A DNA stretch of 54,427 nucleotides from a bacterium (GTDB lineage: Bacteria; SAR324; XYD2-FULL-50-16), in NCBI GenBank assembly GCA_018830885.1, contig JAHJRI010000450.1, positions 1 to 54,427 of the forward strand. Direction: 5' to 3'. This document shows, piece by piece, positions 1-8,355 of the stretch; the stretch's first letter is position 1, and each line of letters opens with the position of its first letter. The notes beneath the pieces were generated by a model. That model was given only the letters and a program-made list of their open reading frames with translations, ran no database searches and had not been told where the DNA came from. Position numbers and translations under genes: made by a program.

Positions 1-127
1 GAAAAAGGTCGAATTTGCCTGACAGCAGAATCCAGGTGACCAGCATGACGATAAACGTGAGGAGAAAGGGTAGCCCAAACCGGCTGTTACGGCTTGCTTT
101 CGTTTCATTCTTTTGTTCGTTTGTCAA
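1..127 (-). CDS. mrpE: Mrp-type Na+/H+ antiporter subunit E (5' part, cut by window edge)
   Basis: The first 42 codons of a minus-strand gene that runs off the window. The translation has a short polar N-terminus, then a hydrophobic helix (residues 19-36) ending in WILLSGKFDLF, which matches the N-terminal signature of MrpE/MnhE subunits (typically TW.LLSG.FD). The start is taken as TTG at 127, with a GGAG ribosome site five bases upstream; no ATG fits this frame. It lies 83 bp downstream of the MrpD-like gene on the same strand, the D-E order of Mrp operons. Known role of the family: membrane subunit of the multi-subunit cation/proton antiporter. The gene call rests on the short motif plus context. 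Confidence 0.72.
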   Translation of the reverse strand, partial: MTNEQKNETKASRNSRFGLPFLLTFIVMLVTWILLSGKFDLF

Positions 128-210
128 TGATGCTCCTTTTCCTGTATGTCCTGACCGCTTCATCAGGGTCTGTTTAACAACAACGCTCCACACTTCACCC
201 AAACAGCCTG

Positions 211-1989
211 TCAACCTGCAGCAGCCAATCCCAGAAACAGGAAGACGCAGAGCAGGATCAGGGATAAGCAGGCGCCAAATCCGATCGACAGACGATGGGT
301 GTTTTCTCCGAGGATTTCCATTGGGGCATCGGTCGCCACGGGTTCGACCTGGGGCCGGCCGCTGATCCGATCAAGGATTCCATATGGGTTCTCGCTCAAC
401 CGCGCCGCTTTTTCGATCAGCAGTGCGGCCAGTTGCAGGGTCCGGCTTCGAAACCATGCCAGCTGGTTTTCACTGAAGTGGTAAAGTGCCCTGCCCGGGA
501 TACGGTAAAACCAGTCGGTGTCAAGACTGATCTTAGGTTCCCCGCCGAGTTTGGCGATATAGATCCAGAATGCGGCCGCAGTCAGCAGCAACAGCTGCAG
601 CATACCGATGACGTGGCTCGGTTGATAGGGATGAAAGTCCACCGGGAATGGCAACAGATCGTAGAGCAGTTTTGGATAGATCCCGGTCAGGACACATAAA
701 AAAGCGCCCAGGCCCATGGCCAGCAGCATGTTGAGGGGTGGCTCCTTGGCCTCGGGAATATCATCCTCATCGCCCTTGCGCAGCCCGAACCAGGTGCCCC
801 AGGGCAGTTTCAACCCCGTGTGCAGAAAAGTCCCCACAGAAGCCAGGTGCAACATCAATTCAATAAAAGGTCGGTCCAGCTGCCCCGCGGCGGCCACCAC
901 CATGGTTTTACTGACAAAGCCGTTGAACAGCGGCACGGCGGAGATGGAAAAAGCGCCCACCATATACAGTGCCAGGGTAATCGGCATTTTCCGATAGAGT
1001 GCCCTGCCCTGCAGCTCGGTCATCTTCCTGCGTCCGGTGACATGGATCACGGCGCCCATCCCCATGAAGAGCACTGCCTTGTACAGAATGTGGCAGAATG
1101 CATGGGCGCTGGCGCCGTTGATGGCCATGTGGCTGCCGAGTCCAATCCCGCAGACCATGTAGCCGACCTGGCTGATGATGTGGTATGCCAGCAGACGGCG
1201 GATATCATTTTCCAGGACGGCATAAACAACCCCGTAGAGAGCCATGATGGCGCCGAGCCAGACCAGGATTTCAACCCCGGGAAAGGCGCGTGCCAGGACG
1301 TATACGGCGCTTTTGGTGGTGAAGGCTGTCAGAAAGATGCTGCCCGTGATCGTTCCCTCGGGATAGGCATCCGCCAGCCAGGCGTGCAGGGGTGGAACCG
1401 CCGCATTGATCAGAAATCCGCAGAGAATGAATTTGCCGGACAGTGTCTCAACATTCATCAGCCCGAAGTTGATGGATCCCGTGGCTGTGATCTGCATGAC
1501 AATGCCGGCCAGCAGGATACAGCCGCCGGTGACATGAACCAGCAGATACCGATAGCCCGCGTTCAGAGAGGCCTGGGTCCGCTGATACCAGATCAGAAAA
1601 ACCGATGAGGCGGCCATCAGTTCCCAGAACAGGAACAGGGTGAACAGGTCGCCGCTGAAAACCACCCCCAGCGTGCTGCCCACATAGAGATAGGCAGCGA
1701 CATGCTGGCCGGTCTCCCGGATGTGGATGGCATAGAGCATGCTGATGAAGGAGGCGATCACAAAGATATAGGCGAACACCAGACTCAGTCTGTCGACCTG
1801 CCCCAGGATCAGCCGGTAACTGAGAAAGTCCACTGTCCAGTAGGTGCCGAATGGCATCTGCAACAAATTGACAAATGCCAGGACCGGGATCAGCAGTGCC
1901 ACGCCCTGATTGAGACGGCGGTTTCTAATCCCCGGCAGGATCAGCGCGCCGATGATATAGATAAATACGGGCGGTACGACACTAATCAT
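211..1989 (-). CDS. mrpD: Mrp antiporter subunit D-like / NADH dehydrogenase ND-type proton-translocating membrane protein
   Basis: This 592-residue, very hydrophobic protein belongs to the NuoL/NuoM/MrpA-MrpD proton-channel family. Family hallmarks are visible: the TM5 glutamate E123 in FWELMAAS, the PPLHAWLADAYPE loop (199-211), the TM lysine K226 in FTTKSAVY and the HIISQVGYM segment. The C-terminal 100 residues form an extra hydrophilic stretch with a final membrane helix, longer than a minimal MrpD (about 500 residues). Its start ATG at 1989 has GAGGA upstream and overlaps the preceding small gene by 8 bp; mrpE follows. This supports an Mrp operon rather than complex I. It probably moves Na+/H+ across the inner membrane. 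Relatives in hydrogenases and complex I cannot be fully excluded without the downstream genes. Confidence 0.85.
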   Translation of the reverse strand: MISVVPPVFIYIIGALILPGIRNRRLNQGVALLIPVLAFVNLLQMPFGTYWTVDFLSYRLILGQVDRLSLVFAYIFVIASFISMLYAIHIRETGQHVAAYLYVGSTLGVVFSGDLFTLFLFWELMAASSVFLIWYQRTQASLNAGYRYLLVHVTGGCILLAGIVMQITATGSINFGLMNVETLSGKFILCGFLINAAVPPLHAWLADAYPEGTITGSIFLTAFTTKSAVYVLARAFPGVEILVWLGAIMALYGVVYAVLENDIRRLLAYHIISQVGYMVCGIGLGSHMAINGASAHAFCHILYKAVLFMGMGAVIHVTGRRKMTELQGRALYRKMPITLALYMVGAFSISAVPLFNGFVSKTMVVAAAGQLDRPFIELMLHLASVGTFLHTGLKLPWGTWFGLRKGDEDDIPEAKEPPLNMLLAMGLGAFLCVLTGIYPKLLYDLLPFPVDFHPYQPSHVIGMLQLLLLTAAAFWIYIAKLGGEPKISLDTDWFYRIPGRALYHFSENQLAWFRSRTLQLAALLIEKAARLSENPYGILDRISGRPQVEPVATDAPMEILGENTHRLSIGFGACLSLILLCVFLFLGLAAAG

Positions 1990-2194
1990 AGTAATCCTCG
2001 TCCTTCATCAGCCAGCGATGACCGATCCATTTGGAAACCAGGATGATGAAGACGCAGCCGAAAAACCCGAAAGCAATATCAAAAACGGGAATTTTCTGCC
2101 ACCAGAAATGGGGATGGGGGTTGGGAAAGACAAAACCCAGGATAGCCAAGAGTATAATACCCATTATCAGAAGCAAACGCAGTCTTTTTACCAT
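1982..2194 (-). CDS. small two-helix membrane protein heading the Mrp operon
   Basis: A 70-residue protein with two predicted transmembrane segments (about residues 4-23 and 36-56), separated by a His/Pro/Trp-rich loop (NPHPHFWWQK), and an acidic C-terminus (KDEDYYD). A strong AGGAG site sits two bases before the ATG, and its end overlaps the MrpD-like start, so it is translationally coupled to the antiporter. I do not recognise the family. Position suggests an accessory or assembly subunit. It is not similar by eye to MrpC, MrpF or MrpG. Confidence 0.7.
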   Translation of the reverse strand: MVKRLRLLLIMGIILLAILGFVFPNPHPHFWWQKIPVFDIAFGFFGCVFIILVSKWIGHRWLMKDEDYYD

Positions 2195-2489
2195 ATCTCC
2201 TCTTGTTCAGGTCATCAGCGCGGGGACTGGGTTGTTAAAGCACGGGCCGCGCTGATCGACAGGAAATGGTTGTGAGGGAAGCGTGTTGATTCTAAAAATA
2301 ATTGAGCAAAATTGCAAGGATTATTTGGATTATCGGTAATTCCGGCGCGTGATTGAAAAGACAGATGGATGACCGGTCAGGCCGTTCAATTGAGGAAAAA
2401 CGGAGCTGAGAGGTTCCGGTCCGACAGTCGCGCTGGGGCCTTCTGCCCGGGAAAAGCCTGGCAAGGGGACTGATGCGGGCAGGGGGGTT
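2195..2489. other. intergenic region between Mrp operon start and VWA gene end
   Basis: No gene is supported in this spacer. It must hold the promoter of the leftward Mrp operon, and an AT-rich tract around 2290-2340 is the likeliest place, but no convincing -35/-10 pair stands out. No clear terminator hairpin for the VWA gene was seen either. Confidence 0.4.
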
Positions 2490-3875
2490 TCACAAAACCA
2501 GGGTCTTGATGAAATCCAGCAGCTGGTTCAGATTCTGGCAGTGTCGCACCTGGGTGCAGTAGCGCTGGTAGGTTCGCATACGGCTGTCGCCGGTATTCCA
2601 GAAGATCAATGACTCCGGGTTGAGCCAGATGATGCGCCGGCATTTCTCGCGCATTTCGTCCAGTATTTTCTCTTCCGGGTTGGCATAATTGGTGCGCCCA
2701 TCGCCAATGATGATCAGGGTCGTTTTCTTGTTGAGAATATCCATGTATTCCCGTTTGAACTGGCGAAAGGTGCTGCCGTAATTGGTGGCGGCCTGGTAGT
2801 TGATGTCAGCCTCTTTCAGTGACTTATCCACGGCGACATTGATCTCATGATTTTCGAATGTCTTCGTGACCTCTTCCAGTTCGTCGACAAAAATGAAGCT
2901 CCGCACCTGCAGAAAACAGTCCTGTAATGAATAGAGCATATTGAGCATAAACTTGGCGGCTGTCCAGACGGAACCGGAGACATCGCAAAGGGTCACGATT
3001 TTGCCCTTGCGCCTGGGTTTGTGCCTGTAGACAACCTCTATTGGCACCCCCTGGTATTTGGCGGACAGACGCAGGGTTTTTTTGATATCGAGGACCCCCC
3101 GCCTGTGCTTGCTGTAACGCCGTTGTACCGTATCTTTCAATTTGCGGACGAGTTGTTCCACGATATCCCGCATCTCCTCCATCTCCTTCCGGGTGAGGGA
3201 AAAGAAGGACTTGTCGCCCAGCTGGTCCAGATGCTTCTCATAGCTGGTCACCCGGTTGAGATCCGCATCATAGGGTTCCGGGTCTTCCCGCAACATGCGG
3301 CGGGCATTCTCAAGACGCTCGTCATAATGGATCGTCATGGCTTTGCGGTCTTCCCAGCCGATGGATTGACGGCTGGCTGCCATGAACCTGGCGATTGCGT
3401 TACCGATGCTGTTGATTTGTGACATGATCTGCAGCCGACGGACCAGCGGACCAAACGTGTTCACGACCCCGAACGGGGAATCGCCATCCGTATCGGATTG
3501 CAGGCGACGCATCTCTTCCAGATAGGCCAGGGGATCTCCGCGCAGGAAATCAAGGATCGCCTGAAAAGAGGCGTCCTGGTTTATCTCTTCACTGATCGAT
3601 TCCAGGGTTTTATCCATCAGCGCTTCCAGTGACTGGGAGTGGGGGATACTCAGATCGCTGCGCATGTCGTGAAAAAAGAGCCGATAGAGATGGTCGAAGT
3701 GGGCCTGTTCCCGTCGGCTTTTGGCGAAATTGGCGCGCAGTACGGTCTTGAACAGGGGTTCCTCCAGCACATCGATCAATTCCAGCTGGTTGACGCAATC
3801 CAGCACTTCAGAGGAGGAGATCCGCAGTCCGGAAGCTCTGGAACAGGAGACAAACCTGAGAATCAAATCGAGCAT
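2490..3875 (-). CDS. CoxE-like VWA domain protein (partner of MoxR ATPase)
   Basis: A 461-residue soluble protein. The C-terminal von Willebrand A domain (about 290-461) carries the MIDAS motif DVSGS (D298, S300, S302), a downstream Thr near NYGST (365-370) and the IIIGDGRTN strand (388-396) typical of CoxE family proteins. The N-terminal 280 residues are helical and charged, and resemble the CoxE/YehP-type N-domain. The start overlaps the MoxR gene by 13 bp, so the pair is co-translated. In characterised CoxD/CoxE or MoxR/VWA pairs the proteins act as AAA+ chaperones that mature metal- or cofactor-containing enzymes. Here no molybdoenzyme is next door; the upstream neighbour is an acyl-CoA-dehydrogenase-like protein, the possible client. 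Confidence 0.88.
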   Translation of the reverse strand: MLDLILRFVSCSRASGLRISSSEVLDCVNQLELIDVLEEPLFKTVLRANFAKSRREQAHFDHLYRLFFHDMRSDLSIPHSQSLEALMDKTLESISEEINQDASFQAILDFLRGDPLAYLEEMRRLQSDTDGDSPFGVVNTFGPLVRRLQIMSQINSIGNAIARFMAASRQSIGWEDRKAMTIHYDERLENARRMLREDPEPYDADLNRVTSYEKHLDQLGDKSFFSLTRKEMEEMRDIVEQLVRKLKDTVQRRYSKHRRGVLDIKKTLRLSAKYQGVPIEVVYRHKPRRKGKIVTLCDVSGSVWTAAKFMLNMLYSLQDCFLQVRSFIFVDELEEVTKTFENHEINVAVDKSLKEADINYQAATNYGSTFRQFKREYMDILNKKTTLIIIGDGRTNYANPEEKILDEMREKCRRIIWLNPESLIFWNTGDSRMRTYQRYCTQVRHCQNLNQLLDFIKTLVL

Positions 3876-4795
3876 GCCAGACCCGCGTTTTTGGATATTA
3901 TCTCCATCTTGTCCTTGACCAGATCGGTATCGGACCGGTATTTACAGATCATGTTCAGCGTATCGGTGACAATCTCCGGCGTCAGTTCGCTGACCTGGAG
4001 GGCAATCAGTGAACGCGCCCAATCCAGGGTCTCGGAGGTGCACGGTTTTTTCTTCAGGTCCAGGGTCCGGATCTCGTGAATGGTGCTGATCAGCTGCTCT
4101 GCCAGGCGGGGTTTGATGCCCGGAATTTTCAATTGGACAATCTGACGTTCCAGATCCATATCCGGATAGTCAATATACAGATGGATGCAACGCCTTTTGA
4201 GGGCATCGCTCATGTCCCTGTAATTGTTCGATGTCAGAAAGACAAAGGGTATCTTTTTGGCTTTGCGGGTCCCCAGTTCCGGGATCGTGACCTGAAAATC
4301 GCTCAGGATCTCCAGCAGAAAGGCTTCAAATTCCGGATCGGATTTGTCCACCTCGTCAATCAGCAGCACCACGGGCTCATCGGAACTGATCGCCTGCAGC
4401 AGCGGTCGGGGCTGAATAAAACGCTCGGAGAAAAAAGCATCCTCCTGATTGGCGATCCGGTCGACCGCCTCGGTTAAATTCTGTGAACCTGAAATGACCT
4501 CGTCAATTCGGTCCTTCATCATCTGGGTATACAGCAGCTGCTTGGCATATTCCCATTCGTAGAGCGCCTTGGCTTCATCCAGCCCCTCATAGCACTGCAG
4601 ACGGATCAGTCTGCTGTCCAGGCTCTGAGCCACCGCTTTGGCCAGCTCTGTTTTCCCGACGCCGGCGGGTCCCTCAACCAGGATCGGCTTCTGCGTCGTC
4701 CCTGCCAGAAAAACAACGGTGGCGACGTTTCTGGAGCAGATATACCCGGCCTTTTCCAGGCTCTGTTGAACATCTGCGATACTGTTGTGTGTCAT
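3863..4795 (-). CDS. MoxR-family AAA+ ATPase (CoxD-like)
   Basis: 310 residues with a full AAA+ core: Walker A GPAGVGKT (42-49), Walker B LLIDEVD (144-150), sensor-1 FLTSNN (186-191) and the arginine-finger region ALKRRC (198-203). The segment LQCYEGLDEAKALYEWEYAKQ is typical of the CoxD branch of MoxR ATPases. The ATG has AGGAA upstream. It overlaps the VWA gene, making the usual ATPase/VWA chaperone pair, and lies 47 bp after the acyl-CoA-dehydrogenase-like gene. Expected role: ATP-driven remodelling or cofactor insertion in the cytoplasm. The client is unknown; co-transcription points to the flavoprotein upstream, which is an inference. Confidence 0.92.
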   Translation of the reverse strand: MTHNSIADVQQSLEKAGYICSRNVATVVFLAGTTQKPILVEGPAGVGKTELAKAVAQSLDSRLIRLQCYEGLDEAKALYEWEYAKQLLYTQMMKDRIDEVISGSQNLTEAVDRIANQEDAFFSERFIQPRPLLQAISSDEPVVLLIDEVDKSDPEFEAFLLEILSDFQVTIPELGTRKAKKIPFVFLTSNNYRDMSDALKRRCIHLYIDYPDMDLERQIVQLKIPGIKPRLAEQLISTIHEIRTLDLKKKPCTSETLDWARSLIALQVSELTPEIVTDTLNMICKYRSDTDLVKDKMEIISKNAGLACSI

Positions 4796-4842
4796 CGATT
4801 CGTTCCTTTAGTATGTTTTCGTTCCGGATTTCGTCCGGAGAG

Positions 4843-5808
4843 CTATGAATCCTGTTTGCAATAGGTTTTCCAGGCCGTTTCCAGGCGTCTGGTACGTGCC
4901 TGTCCTGCAATTCCCATGACTGCTCTGTCCCTCTCCCAGGCTTTTCTGACCTCAGCCGGTGACTTCTCCCAGCAGCCATCCAATTCGCTGATTGACCGAT
5001 CCATGGATTGCTGCAGCCCCGCATAGGCGATGTGAATCTGTGGAGAGAGCGGGTCTGACATGGCCAGCGGGCGAATAGCGATAATCAGGCCCAGCAGGGT
5101 CTCCCTGACTGCCTGCGGCCACTGGTATTGGGAGGCAACCCCGAACAGATATCCCAGGATGGCGGCTGAGACATGGATATCTTCAAGGGTGCGAAAGGGC
5201 TTGATGTAGGTGAGGTATGCATCGCCCGGCAACAGTCGGGAATCTGCAACATCCACCTTTTCGAGATGCACGACACCATGGGTGATTTCAGGAATAAACG
5301 GCAGCTCCGGCATGGGCTCGATGCTGACACCGGTTGAATGCCGGTCGATCTGAACCAGACGGATCCGGTTCCTCCCTTCCGGGTCTGTTCCGGTTGATGC
5401 AGCTACCAGAATGGACTCGGCGTCATTGGCGCAGGTGATAAACTGCTTTCTGCCGGTCAGGACCCATGTTTTTTCGGTGCCTTGAATGGACGCTGTTGCT
5501 TCGAGACGGGTTTTGATGGCCCTGGGATGGGCGCCACCATCCTCTGAAATACAGAAAGCGGTGATCTTTTCCTGGGCCAGATTCGGTATCAGCCGCTGCA
5601 GGGCTGCAAAGAACCCGCCCAGAAACGCGTACCCGGTCCGATCCGCCAGAAAACCGCTGGTGATAGCCCGATCTACGGGATCCGACCAGTTTACCGCGTT
5701 GGTATCATATCGGGTTTTCAGATCACGGATTGAGTCGACTGGATCTTTCTGACGGGATCCGGATTTTGTCAGCAACCAGTCCAGGATGATCGTACAGGGT
5801 GAATTCAT
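4843..5808 (-). CDS. divergent, short acyl-CoA dehydrogenase-like protein
   Basis: 321 residues, against about 380-400 for ordinary acyl-CoA dehydrogenases. The middle beta-barrel is recognisable (AFCISEDGGAHP at 84-95 in place of the usual C.TEP.AGSD; WVLTGRKQFITCA at 115-127). The C-terminal helical domain is short and lacks both the usual R...FG.PI..FQ segment and the YEGT catalytic motif. E209 (TLEDIH) may fall at the helix-G position used by isovaleryl-CoA dehydrogenase. Its ATG overlaps the MarR stop by 4 bp, and MoxR follows. It may be an acyl-CoA dehydrogenase with unusual substrate, or a non-catalytic acyl-CoA-binding relative. Function not established. Confidence 0.75.
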   Translation of the reverse strand: MNSPCTIILDWLLTKSGSRQKDPVDSIRDLKTRYDTNAVNWSDPVDRAITSGFLADRTGYAFLGGFFAALQRLIPNLAQEKITAFCISEDGGAHPRAIKTRLEATASIQGTEKTWVLTGRKQFITCANDAESILVAASTGTDPEGRNRIRLVQIDRHSTGVSIEPMPELPFIPEITHGVVHLEKVDVADSRLLPGDAYLTYIKPFRTLEDIHVSAAILGYLFGVASQYQWPQAVRETLLGLIIAIRPLAMSDPLSPQIHIAYAGLQQSMDRSISELDGCWEKSPAEVRKAWERDRAVMGIAGQARTRRLETAWKTYCKQDS

Positions 5809-6260
5809 GAGATTGCCTTTTCATCGATTCTGTTACGATGGTTGAGTTTGGAATAGAGACTGTTCAGAACCCGCTTGAAAGCGTCCACCTCCTCTACTGA
5901 AAACCCTGCCTTGATTTCGAGGTTGACCTTTCTGATAATGGGGCGGGCCTTGTCAATCTCTTCCTGACCCCGGGGGGTGATGGCAATCAGAAACGTTCTG
6001 CGATCTCTCGGGTTGACGGTGCGTTTTGCAAAAAAAGCTGTTTCCAGTCGATCAACCACGCTCGTGATCGCTGAATTGTCGATCTCAAGATGCTGACTGA
6101 TCTCTGTCATGGTCAGCGGACTCTTTTCCAGCAGGAATAAAATGGCGGCCTGGGCCTGGGTAATCTTCACATTTTTTGCCGCCAGCGCCTTCTGCAGATA
6201 ACTGCTCAACCGATAATGCGCCCTCGACAACTGGTAAATAAGACGATCATCTTCACTCAT
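5805..6260 (-). CDS. MarR-family transcriptional regulator
   Basis: 151 residues from the ATG at 6260; the frame is open further upstream but the added 44 residues do not look like MarR protein. A winged helix-turn-helix is evident: ITQAQAAILFLLE, then LTMTEISQHLEIDNSAITSVVDRLE as recognition region, and the wing NPRDRRTFLIAITPRG with the conserved D-R-R. The stop overlaps the start of the acyl-CoA-dehydrogenase-like gene (ATGA), so it is the first gene of the MarR/ACAD/MoxR/VWA operon. It probably autoregulates the operon in response to a small ligand, possibly an acyl-CoA or aromatic acid. A candidate operator lies about 100 bp upstream. Confidence 0.9.
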   Translation of the reverse strand: MSEDDRLIYQLSRAHYRLSSYLQKALAAKNVKITQAQAAILFLLEKSPLTMTEISQHLEIDNSAITSVVDRLETAFFAKRTVNPRDRRTFLIAITPRGQEEIDKARPIIRKVNLEIKAGFSVEEVDAFKRVLNSLYSKLNHRNRIDEKAIS

Positions 6261-6362
6261 AGTCTGCACGCATGGGTCCTGTTGATAAGCATCACGGCCA
6301 ACAAACCGGCTGTTCATCAGCCCGGCGCGGCCAGCTTGGAAAGATGTTTGATGTCTAGAAAG

Positions 6363-6388
6363 TTGACATATCAAATAAAAATTGTCAA
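6363..6388 (-). promoter_or_regulatory. candidate MarR operator (inverted repeat)
   Basis: TTGACA at 6363-6368 and its reverse complement TGTCAA at 6383-6388 form a perfect 6-bp inverted repeat with a 14-bp AT-rich spacer. It lies over the stop codon of the nitroreductase gene and upstream of marR. MarR proteins typically bind AT-rich palindromes of this size, so it may control marR and its downstream operon from an internal promoter. No footprint data; proposed from symmetry and position only. Confidence 0.4.
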
Positions 6389-7056
6389 TCAAAACCCCGC
6401 CAGAAGGTGATGTTTTCTATCGGTTCCCGCGGGGTTTCAATCTTGTTGGCAGGAAAGGACCAGTTGGGGTATCCTATGGCGATGGCGGTAATGATCTGTT
6501 TATTCTTGGGAATATCTCCGTATTCCCGAAGCACTTCGGGAAACATGACCCCCTGTCCTTCGATGCAGGTCCCGAGTCCGTAGGCCAGTGCGGTCAGGCA
6601 AATTGTCTGCATCACAGCACCGACATCCAGCAGAACCCGCTGCAGGGGAAGGGCTTCATCGGTGAGCAGAATAATCGCAACCGGGGCATTAAAATAGTAA
6701 AACCCTCTTTCTGTCCATTGCGTCCGTTTCTCCTTGTCCTCCCGGGCAATACCCATCAGGCGGAACAGTTCGATGGCCAGATTCACCTGTCGGGTACGAT
6801 AAACACTGACCCGATCAATTCCCGAACCGAAACTGGCGTGAGACTTTTGCCCGGAATGAAAATGGGCCACGTTCTCCTGCTTGACCTTCTCCAGGACAGG
6901 ACCGGATAAAATGGCGAATTCCCACGGCTGTTTGTTGACGCCGGAAGGTGCTCTGACCGATAATGTCAGAATCTCCTCCAGCAGTTCCCGGGGAACCGGG
7001 TCGGGCTTGAAGTCCCTGATGCTCTTTCGTTTTCTAATGGTTTCCAGAATTTCCAC
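6385..7056 (-). CDS. nitroreductase-family FMN oxidoreductase
   Basis: 223 residues from a GTG at 7056 preceded by GGAGAG; the frame stays open to an ATG at 7182, but the extra 42 residues are not nitroreductase-like and the shorter form matches the family length. Family features: RKRKSIRDFKPDPVP at the N-terminus (phosphate-binding arginines), APSGVNKQPWEFAIL, a central insert, and the GLGTCIEGQG strand followed by an IAIGYPNW segment. Expected to bind FMN as a dimer and reduce nitro, quinone or related compounds with NAD(P)H. It precedes marR on the same strand with no gap, but the operator suggests marR also has its own promoter. Substrate not predictable. Confidence 0.88.
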   Translation of the reverse strand: MEILETIRKRKSIRDFKPDPVPRELLEEILTLSVRAPSGVNKQPWEFAILSGPVLEKVKQENVAHFHSGQKSHASFGSGIDRVSVYRTRQVNLAIELFRLMGIAREDKEKRTQWTERGFYYFNAPVAIILLTDEALPLQRVLLDVGAVMQTICLTALAYGLGTCIEGQGVMFPEVLREYGDIPKNKQIITAIAIGYPNWSFPANKIETPREPIENITFWRGFD

Positions 7057-7244
7057 ATGCTCTCCATTATTCTGTTGATATTCGTGAAGAAAGGAATCCT
7101 TTCCGTGAGAAATCACTGAATGACAATGGAGTATAAAAGATTTAAGATATTCAAGCAATCTGTGATTCAGCATGGCAACCAATCACAAACAAGACGCGGA
7201 GACCTGCCGGATGCAACGAACCATCAGAATAGAATCTCGATGCT

Positions 7245-7413
7245 GCAAGTTTCGCTTCTCACCTCAGACAGTTGGGATTTTGGACGCTTATTGTCGTCAA
7301 GATCATCTAAGAAACTGCTCCAAGCAATTGAAACAGCTCCATGACAGCCACTCAGCCCAGTTTATTTTCCTCCGTGATCTCAGTGTCTCTGTGGTGAGTG
7401 TTTTTCATATAAA
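7245..7413. repeat. dispersed intergenic repeat, copy 1 (inverted match at 46313-46480)
   Basis: About 165 bp here match, in reverse complement, the segment near 46313-46480. Shared blocks include GATCATCTAAGAAACTGCTC, a CAATTGAAACAGCTC block, GACAG.CACTCAG and CTCTGTGGTGA.TGTTTTTC. The block around 7296-7340 also resembles the arm of the foldback element at 47191-47422. It lies between the divergent nitroreductase and rhomboid genes and must contain or flank both promoters. An open frame through the repeat is discussed under findings and not called as a gene. Confidence 0.7.
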
Positions 7414-7446
7414 CTGTCAGGCTCAGGGGGAGGAGGATCGTTTAAA

Positions 7447-8355
7447 ATGCCAGAATACCAGTCCGACGAAACCTTTCTGATCATACGAGCGGCAAATCGC
7501 ATGGAGTTCAGGGATATTGAACTGCTGCTGCTTTCCCGTTCCATTCCCTTTTCTGTGCAGAATGATTTTTCGGGTCGACAATTCTATGTGCCCCTCAGGT
7601 ATCAGTCATTCACCATGAGTGAGCTCCAACAGTTCCAGCAGGAAAACAGCAACTGGCCACCGGAGATTGCCGCACAGAAAGGGTTACTGTTCCGGTTTTC
7701 ACCGGTTCATCTGGGTGTCGTGCTGTTGTTGACATTTTTTCACTGGAAGATAGGGCAGCTTCCCAATGCCCGGGTGTGGACGGAGAGCGGTATGCTCGCC
7801 GTGGAAAAGGTGTGGGCCGGGGAGTGGTGTCGCACCGTGACCGCGTTAACCCTGCACGTGGATGCGGCGCATCTGCTGAGTAATATCGTCGGACTGCTGG
7901 TTTTCGTCGGGGGGGTCCATCAGTTTGCCGGGGCAGGACTTTCCTGGTTGCTTGTCTTAATCGCAGGTGCCCTGGGCAATTTTGGGACATCATTATTCTA
8001 TCAGACAGCTCACAACTCTGTGGGTGCTTCGACGGCTGTTTTTGGTGCCGTGGGCTTGATGGGTGCGTTTGGGGTCAAGCGTTATCTGATACAGAAACCT
8101 TTTCGCAAACGATTTTTCATCCCCCTGATAGGGGCGCTGGGACTGTTCGCCATGCTGGGAACCCATCCGGGCAGCGATGTCATGGCCCATGTCTTCGGGC
8201 TGACCAGCGGTATTGTCGTCGGGCTGGCGCTAACCCCCCTACTCGGTACCCGGATATTAAAAAGCCTGCTGCTGCAGGGAATCGCATGGTTGCTGTTTTT
8301 TATGTGTATTTATGACTGCTGGCGGATACAGCTGGTTTTGGGTGTTCTGGAATAA
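7447..8355 (+). CDS. rhomboid-family intramembrane serine protease
   Basis: 302 residues. About 80 cytoplasmic residues are followed by six or seven predicted membrane helices. The rhomboid signature is complete: HLLSN in the second helix (H142, N146), the nucleophile S195 in GASTAVFG, and the catalytic H248 in AHVFGLTSG. Ser and His form the membrane-embedded dyad that cleaves transmembrane segments of substrates. A GGAGGA site lies upstream of the ATG. The N-terminal cytoplasmic extension (MPEYQSDETF...) is longer than in minimal rhomboids and may be a small regulatory fold. The neighbours give no hint of the substrate. Confidence 0.93.
   Translation: MPEYQSDETFLIIRAANRMEFRDIELLLLSRSIPFSVQNDFSGRQFYVPLRYQSFTMSELQQFQQENSNWPPEIAAQKGLLFRFSPVHLGVVLLLTFFHWKIGQLPNARVWTESGMLAVEKVWAGEWCRTVTALTLHVDAAHLLSNIVGLLVFVGGVHQFAGAGLSWLLVLIAGALGNFGTSLFYQTAHNSVGASTAVFGAVGLMGAFGVKRYLIQKPFRKRFFIPLIGALGLFAMLGTHPGSDVMAHVFGLTSGIVVGLALTPLLGTRILKSLLLQGIAWLLFFMCIYDCWRIQLVLGVLE

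Noticed and set aside
820..1608. Long plus-strand frame opposite the MrpD-like gene
   Set aside because: Antisense to a clear membrane protein; composition typical of a shadow frame with no ribosome site or motifs.
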